NCBI GenBank assembly: GCA_905221605.1
Contig: CAJNDS010002386.1
Coordinates: 186,001 to 250,000 of the forward strand
Origin: Symbiodinium natans
Lineage: Eukaryota > Sar > Dinophyceae > Suessiales > Symbiodiniaceae
Length of the DNA: 64,000 nt
Direction: 5' to 3'
The notes under the pieces were generated by a model. The model was not told the DNA's origin and did no database searches. It saw only the letters and a list, made by a program, of their open reading frames with translations. Positions 46,823-60,044 of this stretch are shown in pieces; the first letter of the stretch is position 1, and each line of letters starts with the position of its first letter. The position numbers and the translations under genes are program-made.

Positions 46823-46892
46823 GTGTCGCAAATCCTTATCGAGGAGCAGTTAGGTGTTAACGTGACCTTGGCAACAGCGGGAGGCGCGCACG
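46823..46892 (+). CDS. Solute-binding domain exon 1
   Basis: After CTACCAAG the frame reads [20 protein letters not shown] and then GAH. This matches the first helix and strand of the domain in this family (I-x-x-L-I-x-E-x-L-G-Y/V-x-V). It ends at CACG|GTGCGA and joins in phase 1 to 46940 across a 47-base intron. Confidence 0.65.
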
Positions 46893-48659
46893 GTGCGAGA
46901 AGATCGAGTGTAGATTCGTGGAAGTGTCGGTATTGCAAGGAAACACCGTGGATGGATTCTACGCCATGGCAGGGTGCACGACACCAAGCCAGGTCACAGA
47001 CCGAGGACAGAAAGAAGCAGAGCTCTCCCCCTCTCCCCCTCTCCCCCTCTCCCCCTCTCTCCCTCTCTCCCTCTCTCCCCTCTCCCCTCTCCCCTCTTCC
47101 TTCTCCCTTCTCCCTTCTCCCTTCTCCCTCTCCCTCTTCCTTCTCCCTTCTCCCTTCTCCCTTCTCCCTTCTCCCTTCTCCCTCTCCCTCTCCCTCTCCC
47201 TCTGCCTCTCTCTCTCTCTCTTTCTCTCTCTCTTCCTTCAGGGATGTAAAACTCACATCACAGGATGTGGGGCAACGACCACAAGGATGCATCTTCATCT
47301 TGAAGCATGGGTCAGCCTCTACCAAGTAGAGTTATGGCCTCAGAACCCTTTTTTCTTTAAGACTTCTTGCCCATGATATGTCTCCTAACCCTGAGGTATG
47401 ACCAAATTCAGAAGGACACGCGCTTGCATAAAGTCTGCGCTCGCCATTCTGATCTTGATTGAGATACAGTGACAAGGATTACCCAACAACTGCTCCAACA
47501 AGTCTGGGCAGAACGACCCTCAGTGCAATGTTTGTCGGCCACAAGGTACCAGTAATGCGCCGCCGAGCCTGCGAGGTATTGGTTATACGGGCTCAATGTC
47601 AATGTACCTGCCGAAACGGATCTTGGACAATGCCTCAATTTCAGAAGGCCTGCCGCAGCCGCCAGCCAAAGTGTGTTGCCAGTGTCAATCGCTTTCGACA
47701 GCTCTGCTGTCTAAATCGCTTTCAATCTGAAACGAAGCTGCTTACAAGACACGCGCTCGGAGTCACATAGGCATACCGCTGGAGTTCTATCGGGCATACA
47801 ATTCCTCCTGGTTTCAGCCTCAGGACATGTGTCCAATCTGTCGACCGTCGCTTGTGGCTGCAAACCCAGGTACGAGCCGTCACATTATTTTGACAACCTC
47901 GGCGCAGTAAACCTCTCACAGGTGCGGCGGTGCTACTTGGGCAGCATTCGTTTGAGCCGCTGCCACAATTCATGAGCATGAAAAGGGTGACTGGGTTTAT
48001 CGTGCGGGCAAGCGGCCGGCATGGGGCGGGACTGCATCTCCATAAACACACATGTACTAGTTTGCTTCACGGTTTTCCCAGAGAAATTTCAGACGTTTCT
48101 GTTGCCCATGATAACTTTCTGACAATGACACCGGTGAACCGGTGAACCGGTGAGCTGTATTTAAATTTAGGAGATGACGCAAACAGCATCTTAGGTCGCG
48201 ATACGCGCTTTGTGCAGAGCCGCAATATGCAGACCTACGTGGAGGCGCGGCTTGGCTTTTTCAATGAGCCCTTGTGGTAGGACCTGGTCAGCTCGGCATT
48301 GGCCATCATTGGTCAGAAGACGGCTGAAACTGCCGCAATGCCCCTTCCCTATGAAGAATAGCACCTGCTTGCACGGCTGTTGTCACATAGGCCGGGGCAT
48401 CCCGCCACACGCAGCTCCAGCCTCTAGAGCTCCGTTTATCCTTGCCCGTTTCCGGCCTTAGCGGTTGATTCTTAGCTGACCCGCCTTTAACCCATGTCCG
48501 CGCCTGCTGTCTCGTCTTGGGCGACGTCTGCTGCCCTGTACTCTTGGGGTATGGGGCGCTCGCCGAGGAGCTAGCTCCGCATAGCATCCCCCAAACGCAC
48601 GTTTGAGATGCTTTCGTGTTCGCGTCCAGGCGTGCTTGCGTTCGCGTTCCAGCTCTGGG

Positions 48660-48703
<44 letters not shown>

Positions 48704-51700
48704 GCATGATCATCACCATCATCAGCAGCACCATCAGCATCATCATCATCATCATCATCCACCATGCCTTGGACAACACCAGCAAAAGCTCTCTGGGCCT
48801 TGGGAAAACCGAAAGTCCTGGGGCGATTTTCGGGATTGGCCTTACAAGGCCCTTGGAAGCCCCCCTAAAGCCAGAAAAATATCCTAGGACGATGTTCGGG
48901 GTCTGGGCTTGAGAGAAGCGAGAATTCCTAGGACAATCAATGTTTGAGGACGATTTTCGAGATTGGCCATACAAGGCCTTTGGAAGCCGTCCCTAGGCCA
49001 GGAAAACAAGCCAGGACAATGTCCTAGGACGATTTTGGGGATGGAGGTTTTTGGAAGCCCTCCTAAAGGCAGAAAAAACATCGAGGAGTATGCTTCAAAC
49101 TGTGTAGCGGCGTAGCGTTCGCTTAAATGGGCACTCGAAGCGCTGAGGAACGAATGGTTTCATAGGTTACAAAGGCAGAAAACACGTTCACTTCGTTCAC
49201 TCCCCAGGGCCTCCATTTCAGCCCTCAAAGTTAACAAAAGGGACGCTTGTTCTTATCACTTCTACGCGTCGCTCACTCCTTGTGCAGCATGGCTGTTGAA
49301 GACACGCCTTCGTGCTGATTTCGTGTCCTTGGTCGACTTGTTTTGGGCAGCTGTTGGAGGACAACGCCCGTGCAAGGCAAGTTCGGAATGTGCCAAACGA
49401 TGTTGATTAGTGGCCGCATCCACCGGAAGACCGCCGTGTGCTGATAGCTCACGAGCAAAAGTGCCGAGGCTGGTTTGCTGCCTCTTCTTGAGGCTGCTCA
49501 GGCTCTGAGCCCTGGAATACCATGTCGTCGTCGACTGGTTCACGCGCATCTCTTTGGCATGGCGGGGCATGGCGGCCGTTGCAACTTTCAGGATGAAGCA
49601 GAAAGCCATGCATACACTTGCCACGTTTGGGAAGGAGTGCTGGAAGCGAGGGTGAACTCCGTGAAAAAAGGAAACTCTCAGGTGCAAAGAGAAATCATAC
49701 CATCTTTGTCAAGACATCTCGGCACAGTAGGTTTGACTCAAATTTATTCACGTGCGCTGAGCGCTTGGCCGACACCTTGAAGGGATGTCATTTGCGCAGG
49801 TCACCAATGACATTGACGGGGTTGAGGCGCATAGTCGTCATGCGTTCACAATCGTTGACAGCTGCACTCAAGTATCCGTTCCAGATTCGCTCTAGGACAA
49901 CGGCGGCTTGCTCATGGCTCGATGCCAGGCTGCCACATCCGAATCAAAACGTTGTTTGTGCGATTCTCATGTGATTGCTAGCTGCATGTGAGAAGTGTAC
50001 AGTAGTGCTATGACGTAGCAACGGATGGCTTTGCCAGTGTCTGACATGTCATGGTTTGTCGTGCTTAAGGTCCAGTAGAATTTGGAACCGGTCCTGCAAT
50101 CTGGAAGCTTGATTCAGCGGCAATCCTGCATTGGTACATGTGTTCCGATGAGCACTTTGTTGCGACACCAGGACGGTTATTTTTGGCGGGCTCCAGCTTG
50201 CCGGCACAACGTGGCGCTCTGCGTTCCTGTGCTGACAGGCACGCAGTTCAATGTACAAGCACTGTAGACGAGTGCCCATGGCCGCACATGTGGAGAACAT
50301 GCTGCATAGCGCATCGCTCACCTGTCAGTTTGCTCGTAGACTTGCCTTGACGTGTTTTGTAGATAGTTCCCAACCACGATGGCTCCTTGGTAGCCCTCTC
50401 GCGAACGCAGAAAATAGTTGCAATTTAGGGATGATTGCCCCGTGCGCTTTGCGCTCGCTGGGAGCGAGGGGGTCGGCATGAAACGGGGGGGTATAGCCTG
50501 GGGGGGGGGCGACTAGACGTCCAGCGCTGTCAGCCTGACCAGAGCTTAGAGCGGGCCGAGCGGGCTTCCAGCTGGTTTCCAGCGTTCAAAGCCGGATGTG
50601 CCCCAGAGATAACTGGCAAGCGCGCGTTGCGCCGATTATTATGCTTTCCCAAAGGCTTGAATGACGCGTGGAAACTTCGCTCCGTTTTGGTGGCAGCCTT
50701 CACGTCAATGCGGTGGGCACAACAAGGCTACACAATCACCGACAAGTTCTATTCATGAACGGCCAAAGATTGAGCGCTGCGGCCGCCGAAAAACAAGAAA
50801 TCATTGAAGCCCAATCTTGAATCGGTAAGCTGCTGAGCTCGAAAGCATGCAGCGAAAAAGGACTGCGGCCAAGCACAATATAGAACGCTGGGCAATGACT
50901 TGCATGTTCCTGATGAGTAAAGTTGGCGTCCGGACCGGAGAAGCAGCAGCGCTCGCTATAGATCAAGTAGCACCAGGAGTTCTGCTGCACATTGTGAAGC
51001 TAAATGCCAGAAAGTACTGGTACTAGTAGCAGTCGAACCGGCAAGATGCCATTGCCATTGTAGTGACACAGTGGGGCAGTGAAACAATGAACCTTTTGCT
51101 GTTAGTCAGTTGCGTGCCGGCGCTCTTGTTTGCCCCATTGCAGCACCAGATAGCTCCAACAACAAGGCGCCCGATCAGTTCTCTCACCGCCACTGCCGTC
51201 ACTGCCATAAATCGGAAATCCAATGTTGCATCTGAGGCACTAGTACTTGTGGCGGGGAGTAGAAAGAGACCTGGGCCAACAAGAACCGAACAGGGCGAGC
51301 TGGGAGTAGTCAGCTCAAGACACGTATTCCCATTCCCTCATCATGTATGCGTCGCGAATACTCTTGGGCGCGGTGCCGTGCCGGGTTTGCAGGCTGCGTG
51401 TAGCCGGAACCATACCTGGTAGTTTGGGCGGTGCTCGGCTACTGGCCAAAAGTCTTGGCCTTGCTGAGCGTAGCATGCTCAGAGCAGGGAAAGTGCTCAC
51501 GACTGCACCTCGTCTCATGTTGGATGAACTCAAAGCTGCTTTGAGAGCGTTTGCCAGGAGGCACCGGTTGGGCCGTTGAGGAAGTCATGCAGTACCTGCC
51601 TTAGCACTCAGGCACTAAGCACGGCACAGCGCGGAGAATGCAGCGGGTACTAGCAGCGCTTCAAGCAATGCTCCGAGGAAAGCTACCTCATTCAGCATGC

Positions 51701-54700
51701 CATTGGCTCTGGGTGTCGCAGCAACTTCGGAAGATTACCGCCAAATTCCACTCCAGGCCGCGTCGCCAGATGGCACCAACTCAGGGAATGATGGGGCACA
51801 CGCTTGGATGGGCTCGGGGGTAAATCCAACACTGTCAGATGGGAGCCGCAAAGCATTGGAGAATGGTAATGACTGACGAGCCACGAAGTACTGGAAGTGC
51901 AAACCTCCTTGGCCAGGTGCGGAGCCTGTTCATGTGGTTTAGGCCGGACGACGCCTTTCTGGATCTCAGCCCTGTGGAGATCCGATTTCCCCGATACGAC
52001 AGGCCAGGGTCCAAAGACAAGCGCATCGGTCAATCTTGTTAGATTTGAGTTAGGCTTCTGCGTGACACGCCTGTCAATTGCAGGGCAGCATGGCTCAGTG
52101 GCGACCTTCGCACTGCTCCGGAACAGGTCAAAATTGCCCCTTGGATTCTCAAGTTCCTCGCCACGAAAGTGGCTGAACATAGAGTTCTAACTTTCATCAT
52201 CACGGGGGCCTTTTGTGTGCCGTGTGGGTTCTAAACCCCAGCCCACCACGGACCCTGCCGCACCGCACCCCTCCCCACAGGTCCGGCCGTGGGCAAGGGT
52301 CAAGGGAGCTTTGGAAAGTTTCGGGTGCTTCGCAGGCGATGGGCGTATCAAGACCGAAAATAGACGAAAGCATGACAATTTTTGATGCAGGCCAGATGGT
52401 CCTAAGCACATGTGCTTTAGCAGCCACAGATTTAGAGGGCAGAGACCCATCGTCCATAGGAGGTCCGTGCAAGTTCCGAAGAAGAAAACAGGGGTTCATT
52501 TTGTAGCTGGACCAGACGAAAGCCATTGCTGCCGTCAGGGAGGAGGATAAAGGAAGTGGGTGGATTTTTTACCCCAATCGAATTTGGGCGTCGACAGATA
52601 CTTCAGTCTGCATTTCCTACGGTGTGATTTCAATGCAGGTTGACTGAACTTTTTCTCTCATGCAAAATTGTCCAGCAAACCCAGGATTACTAAACCTCAA
52701 AGAAGACCGCAAATAGACCATGGCACGTGAATCACTTTGTCTTCTATTTTTTTGGTTTCGCTATGGTTTGGGCTTGGTCCTGCTCTTGAAGGCATCACCA
52801 TGGGTTTCTTAGTGACGAGAGCGTTGATGTCCAAGGAGAAGCTTGTGAGCCAGAACTTGGTAGATCTTGCTCCAGCGGTCCTCGACCTCATTCAGAAGAT
52901 GAGGCGGCCCCAGCCGCTGTAGATCGCTGTAGCCCCTTCCAAAAGGCATCATATGGCCCCAATTGAGACGGTCGTGAGCTCAAAAGTCAGCCTCGTTCGG
53001 GCGCTCCGGCTTGGTCATCCACTTGATGCTTTATGCTTGCGCTTCTGTCTGTCAGAGGTGGAGTGTGGATGACGTGAATCACATGATGATGGACATGAAA
53101 ACAAGCCATGAGCTTAGACCTCTTTGAGTGCTCCTGAGAGCGAACGACCTTCATGTCAGTTGCGATGGCTGGTTCTCCACGGCCTTCATTCAGGTTGCAC
53201 GTTCTGAAGAGCTTGGCTTTGTCGGAGCAGACGTATTTGAAGCCGTACTGTCGTCTGCTAGTCGGTAGCCTCGACAAGACAACACAGCAACGCCTTCTCG
53301 TTACTGGGTTGAGCTCTGCCCCAAACAATCGGATGATGTCGAGTTTCACTGGAAGGGCTCTTCCCCACCCGTCTATGAGTGACCCGTCTCTCACAATGTT
53401 GGAAGTTCTGGGCGCAACCTTCACTCTCCTGAATCTTCAACATGTACAGATATGTAGAGCTTTGGCTGTATCATGTCGGCATTTCTCGTAATCATGCCGT
53501 GTGCGGTTCACATTTCCGAAGGCAATGATTCACCCGCCACTGTTGCTTGCCGCTGGTTGACGGCAAACCCTGACATCTGGTCTTCTTGGCTGCTTGGCGA
53601 TGGTCTGCATGCATTCTGCCGCAGCGGAACCATTCAACAGTGCAGAAGGCTGAGTGGACTGTTGCGAACTTGTTTCAGCCAAGGCTTGTGGGCGAGACGG
53701 CTTGCTTTGCAGGGTTTGGCTTGTTCGATGCGAGCAGCGGCTATGCCTGGAGCTCAACAGCAATGCCACATCATGGGCTACTCCAAGCTGGAATCGAACT
53801 GGCAGCCTCAACCGCGCACCCTCTCTCAACTTCTCTGGCTGCTAACAGGTAGCACATCGAGATGGCACTGCGGAGCTGGCATGCAGGCCAGGATACGAAT
53901 AGAGATGGAAACCTTCGTCACATGAGATCCTTCTTCTCGGCAATTAGGGTCTAAGGGTATGGGGGGTTGTTGCTTTGCTATGCGGGTCGTTCTCTAAATT
54001 GGGTCCCTTTTGGGGGTCCTTGTATGAGGTGCCGTACTATAGGGACCGAAAAAGGGAACCTAATTGAGAAGCTTCCATGTGGTGTTCCTGGGTATGATCC
54101 ACAACGCTTCGGGGCAGGTGGAACTTCCCACCAAGTCGGATACCTCTTCTAGAACCATACAACCGAACGAACTTGACAGTAGCATGCCATTTCTCTTTGT
54201 GAAGCTGCTTGCGCGAAACTGCTTCTGGAATGTTGGAACCTGTTGGAACATATGTATGTCTATGTGCTCGGCAGGCCGTGTGAGAGCGGCAGCTACTCTC
54301 AAGAGCTCCAAGATGCAAAGGGCGGGAACCTCAAGCCTGCCAGCGTGAATCGACGGCGAATGAAGGAGTAAACCTCCCGCCGATCAGAAGCTTCTGCTGT
54401 GCTGACGGGTGTACAATCCTATGCAGCTTTGCCACTTTGTTCATTGGTGAGAAGAAGTGCATCGAGAACTTGACAACACAGCTGCAGGCACGACCCACAT
54501 CTGTCAACTGTGCCGCCCGGGTACATTCCAAAAATCAGGAGCCGTATGGTTGACATTTGAGAGCACTTATTCACGGAGCTTGCTGTCTTGCAGTCATCTC
54601 ATTGCAGCATGCCCGTGGCCCGCGAGCGTGTCGCTTCAGGAGCATCCACAAGCTGTGAACCATGCAGCGAAGGCAATTACCAAGACGAGGAGAGACATCA

Positions 54701-57700
54701 TCTCGCAGCTGTTGCAGCGTGTTTGGAGAAACTCACTGCGTGTTGTTGTCTTGAGACATCTTGAGACCTGCTCTGATCCATCCTCAATGACCTTCATCGC
54801 TAAGCTTCATGCCAGTTCTCGACCTTGCGAAGGAGGGTGCGCTCGACTGCAAGCGCTGTCCAATGGGCCGCTTCCAAGATGAGAAGGTGCCGTAGATATC
54901 CCGAACGGCCGTGGGCATTCCTCAATGGAAGTTCGCCTGTTTCTGCGATCGAGTGCCCAGCACTTGTGCAACTGGGGATCATGATGCAGCAGTGACTTTC
55001 ACCGATTGCTGGTGGTTGCTGGAGATGCCAGGGCAAGTCAGTTTGCAACTTCTGTGGGAATGGCACGACGACCCTTGGACTGGGCTCCTTGTCAGAGCAG
55101 GACGGACTGGGTTCAAGTGAATTCAACATGAAAATCACCAAAGCAGTGCTGACACTCGTGTGTAGATGCAGGGTTTTTTCTCCTCGATTGTGTCTAGGTG
55201 TTGTGTTCGAGCAAATCGACCGACCGGCGAGCAGACAGTCCGAGTGTTCCCACTTCACTTCATAGAAATCGAAGCAGAGACGATGCACAAGGAGTGTGGC
55301 TGCCTCCCTGGCACCATCAACGTGGGCCACAACTCCTCTTGCCAAGCTTGTCCAGAAGGTCCTTGAAGCGGTTCGAAATCCTCGCACCAACGCTCTTTAA
55401 GTCAGGGTCTCCTAAGATAAAGGTCCGCTCCTGCGAAACCAGCATGAAACCCCCCAGCCCTGGCCAGGTTTGAGCTGCCCCGTTTTGTCGACGGTGTCGA
55501 GCACCTGGGCTGCAAGTTGCAAGGTGATTCAAGCGAAAATTCAAGCCGTCTCATCTCTTTCGTGTCGCCCCTTTGCCGACCCACAAAAGAGTGTCCGGGA
55601 AAGGTGCGTGCTCGCGAATTGCGAGACGTGTGGGAAGGTTTCCCACAGGGGCTGTTGAGAACACAGCAAACACAGCAGTCTCGAGAGCAGAGGGCTCATG
55701 ACTTGGGGGCACCCTCAAGGCTCAACTGTGGATTTGGCTACTGGCGCCAGTTGCACCAACCGAAAGCATCTGGATGCTTTTTGTGAAATCCAGGTTCTAA
55801 TCTTGGTGAAGCAATGCAAGACATGATACAAGCAGGATGTGTCAGCAGCCCGATGGCAGAATAATTGAAGCTGCTTATCGGGGGATATGGGACAGCTTGC
55901 AGCAAGGGTAGCCCGTCCCAACAAAATGACTGTGCTATAAGCAGCACCCTTTTGCATTTTTTTGAAGAGGCATCGACGCGTGTTGTTTACAGTTTTTTAG
56001 AGTTAGCTTTGTAGCCTTTGGTGTCAAGGGGCCATACGTGGGCCATTGGCCTGTCCATACTTGGATTCAAGCTTAGGCTTACTGAATGGCTCCACCATTG
56101 CCCACGAGCTCACGCCACAGATCCGTGCAGGCTCGCGGATAAGTTCGCAAAACCACAACGTTTTTCCAGGTGATTGCAGTCGCCCGCATGCCTCAGGTTA
56201 TTTCAGCAGCATGGAGGAGCCACTAGAGATCTTCAAGTGCATCCCAGCGTCGCACTGTCCGGGGGGACCTCCCAACACCTGCTTGGGAGGCGGGACTTTG
56301 GGAGGGCTTGTGAGCAAACAAATTTATGTATCCGTGCTTGCCAGGTCTTTCAGCTCTACCCTGTGCAGCGTGCCTTGACAAGAGAGCAGGAGGTTTGTGT
56401 CAAATTGGGCTTGGACAGACGGCTTTTGGACTCAGGTGCGGGGAAAGAGAGTACTTTGATGGTGAGGCCTGGATTCGGCAGATGTACGCAGATGTTGTCA
56501 ACAGCAAACAGCAGGTATGACCGACAATATGTTATTGCAGAGACCGGCAGCAAGAAAACACGAGCAGCCACACGATGTGATTGCCTTCTGCTTCAAGACC
56601 TGCACCGGCCGGGCGAGGTCCAGGGTACAGTAACTGCTTGCAGAAACAGAGTTTTCTACATCCCGTGACCTCTGAACAGCGCTGGTGAGATGCTGGTAAG
56701 AGCAGCCACGCGCTCCCTAAGACAGAGGCTGCTGACATTACAGACCCTCCCCAAAACCAGATTTTATGAAGGGAGACAAGATGCAAAGATGAACGCATGA
56801 TTGCCTGATGTCAAACTGCGGGCATCTGCGGGCTTAATTAGTTTCTCGCAACGATTGTTTGCACATTTCCTTGCGCCAGGAGTGTGTGATCTGCGTGTCC
56901 TCGCGGAAGGCGCCTGGAACTTGCTTGCATGCTCTCTCACTGCATTGATTTTTCTCTCACGGCATTGATTTTCAGAGCCTTCCATGTGCGCAAGTTTACC
57001 TGTGCTATCTGGCGGTCAGAGATGAGTGACGAGGACATCTTCGTTTTGGGCTTTGTGGCCGGCCTTGTCGGGTTGGGCCCCCGCAAATTTTCACACATGC
57101 GAAGAGCTTGCCATGCCATTTTGCAGCGCAGTCTGAGCACAAGTCTCCTATTCTTCAAGATGCCAAGTGCGGCCCGGGCCATGCTTAGCAAGCATCAGCC
57201 CACAACTTATTGCACAAATTATTCAGGTTGTTGTGGCCCTCCTTCATTTTCTACACTGTCCATAAACTATGACTCGCTGTATCCCGCATCGTGCCGAGCC
57301 CTTTCCTCCTTGCCTGCCGGTAGTGTCGAGGCTGGTGCTGGCGTACTACCTGCTCAACTCGCCCATGTCCGCAAAGGCGTCCGGAGCCCAGCACTCCTCA
57401 CGGACTTTTCTCAAAGTTTCAGCTGTTCAAGAAGTTGCGGTGCATGATGGATGCACCGGGGCTTTTCCACGATGTGTTTCTTTTTGTCGCCTGGGTCGCC
57501 CGGGTGAAAACATGATCGAGAGTTCTAAGGTCTGTAATGCTAACGACGACCACTGCAATGGGCATGATGGTGATGACTCTACAAAAAGTAGGCCAGAACC
57601 CAAGAATACGGTCAGCAGCGGCTTGCTATCATGAGCAAACGCCGAATGTGCCAGCATGAAGGGGATGAAAAGGTGTCATTGGAAACATGACCGTGGACTT

Positions 57701-59996
57701 TCCGTTCAACGTACAGGATCCTTGGGCAGAAGTTCGGACAAAGCGTATGTGGACCTTGATGACTGAACAAGTCAAGCAGTGCTTCGCAGTGCGAAGCGGT
57801 GCGAAGCAGTGCAAAAAGCAGTGCGTGATCTGTCATGCCACAAGAAAGGACCTCCTTCAAGCACTTCAAGTGTTTATCCTGGATCTGGACTTGATGGGTG
57901 CCTCGGCTTCCTTGAGCCGACAACCTCCACAAAGCATCAGAGAGACTCAGCACCCGAAGCTAGAGAACAACGACAAAGAATAATAAGGTTGTGAATATGT
58001 ACGAGAGTGTCGCTTCTAGGGGGAGGTGCCCGAAGCCTTTGCCTCTGAGGCTTCCCGTGCGTGGCGAGTCCTGATCCGGTTCGCCGGTACCTGGCCACAG
58101 TGATGGTCTTCCCTGCCGTTGTGGTGGGCATCCTCTTTTGCCGCATCCCCAGCCTCGACTTAAAAAGGAAAAGGCAGTTTTGTAGTCTTTTTGGCAAAGC
58201 CGCGGCCCCGAGCATCGCGGAGCATCGCGGAGCAGGCTTGCTGTACAAAGAGGCGCTCGGCGCCACCATCCCGATTCAGTCATGCCCCCCCCCTTCCGCC
58301 AGCTTACCAGCTGTTTCCTGACGTGCTTTCTTTTTTCAGGTTCGCAGTCCGAGCAAGCAAGTTCTGGCAAAAGCCGGCTCTGGCCACTCTGTATAATGTT
58401 GGACGGACCCAGTTTAGTAAAGTGGGGGGCTATTAAGCGTTTTTCCCGAAAAACCTATAGGGGACCCCCCCGTTGATGAGGGTGGTCCACAATTGTGCGA
58501 AGTTCGCGGCCCGGGGATGAAGGGTGTGGGGCCGGGGAGCCAAAAACTAAGAAACTCCGGAATTTCTGGTGTCCGGCTTTATTTAAGCTCATTTTTGAAT
58601 TTCATTACGAAACAGGCCCCCAAACAATTTTCCAAGGGAGTAGCCCACGAGCTGCCCTGATTCGCTATTCGCTTGAGTCAACTGTTTCGGTTACGCGCAT
58701 GAATCCGCAGCCGCCCTGGCCAGGGAGCCACAAAGCCTGGAAAGCTTAGACCCTGAAGCCTCAAGGCTTCCCCTCAATCCTCGACCCCTACCCACAGATC
58801 CCAACCCAGTTTATAGATGATTTCCGAAAACCCCAAAATTGTTTGGGGGGGAGGGGGGGGGGGCCCTGGATACTAAAGCGAGTCCAACATTACATAACAA
58901 ATACATATATGACAGGATTAGATAACAAATACATTTATGGCAGGAGTCCTCCTTGAGCCAAACCAGAATCTCGCCCTAGATATCCCTAGCCATGACTCGT
59001 GTTGAGACCCTTGTGTCAGTTGCAGACAGACCCTCTTTTCTCAGGTCTTGCCTTGTCAAAGTTTTTGCCGAAGAAGTGGCGCTGGTCGGCCTCAAAGTCC
59101 CTGAATCTCATCGGGCAATTCTTGCAGATAGGTGACTGGGCGCATTCGATGAGAGGGACGCTTTGCGACAGGGTTTCACAGACAAGGCTGCAACAGTTCT
59201 ACACCAGTTCTACCGTTTGTTGCAGTTGCCGTCTATTGTGGGTTCAGTTGGGCATGGCGAAGCTGTTGTCACGTCGTCAGGTTACACCACTATGAGTGTA
59301 ACCGCCATGGTACCGATGACCTGTTACAGTGGGAGCCCCGGTTACTCAACGCGTGCTGGGTGCTGATCGTACTGTGGCATGCTGAATGAATTTAACTGTA
59401 TCTAAGTCTGAGCCCAGAAATGCCGCTGTTTTGCCATGAGCTGGCATGTTTCATGGATGTTTCAGGAACTGACAAAACTCCAAGCAAAGGTCATCCAAAT
59501 GGCCGTCACAGCTTGCTCAAGTTCCCTGATGTGCTGCTCGACTAAGAACCCTTTCTTCACACTGTAGTAGTCACTGTGTTATCAAAGTGTCCAGGCCGGC
59601 GCTCTGCCTAGCGCGCTCCCATGCGCTCCCCAGATCTCAGGTTCTGTGGGACTTCGGAGCACTCTACGATGCTTGCTCCTGGTCACTGTTGAGGGCTCCA
59701 CTGCCTTGCACTGCCTTGTTGCTGTCAATGTGGAGTTGCTGATGAATCGAGATATCTTCTAAGAAGTGGAGTTCCCCTGTTTTTTCTACACCTCGACGCT
59801 GGGGCCGTGTATCGCATGTCTGCATGTCTCAGCCAAGGCATTTGGTGTCGCGTTGCTGGCTTTCGGCGTTCTGGGCTTTCTTTGCCTGTGCGCATGGGCA
59901 GCCATCCAGGCCTGAACTTGGACTGCATCGACCCGCAACTCAACACAACACTCATGACTCGCCGTCGAGAAACACATCCTCGTCTTTCATCCTGAT

Positions 59997-60044
<48 letters not shown>

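Larger units (their letters stand above)
48277..51916. other. Long interval (probable introns) with repeats
   Basis: No binding-domain motif is certain between 48.3 and 51.9 kb. A frame near 50109-50230 ([20 protein letters not shown]) could be an exon. An ATG-initiated frame at 51087 has a hydrophobic start ([19 protein letters not shown]) but lies inside the gene and has no continuing partner. An ATC tract and a short tandem repeat lie at 48.66-49.09 kb. Confidence 0.3.

Noticed and set aside
46774-47376. ORFs of 150-183 codons with Glu/Gly or Ser/Pro repeats
   Set aside because: Translation of the CT-rich tract; only the flanking binding-domain exons are real.
48603-48912. Poly-His and poly-Asp ORFs
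   Set aside because: ATC microsatellite.
51087-51422. Signal-peptide-like start [19 protein letters not shown]
   Set aside because: It lies between exons of the binding domain on the same strand and has no in-phase continuation, so it is more likely intronic chance sequence than a nested secreted gene.
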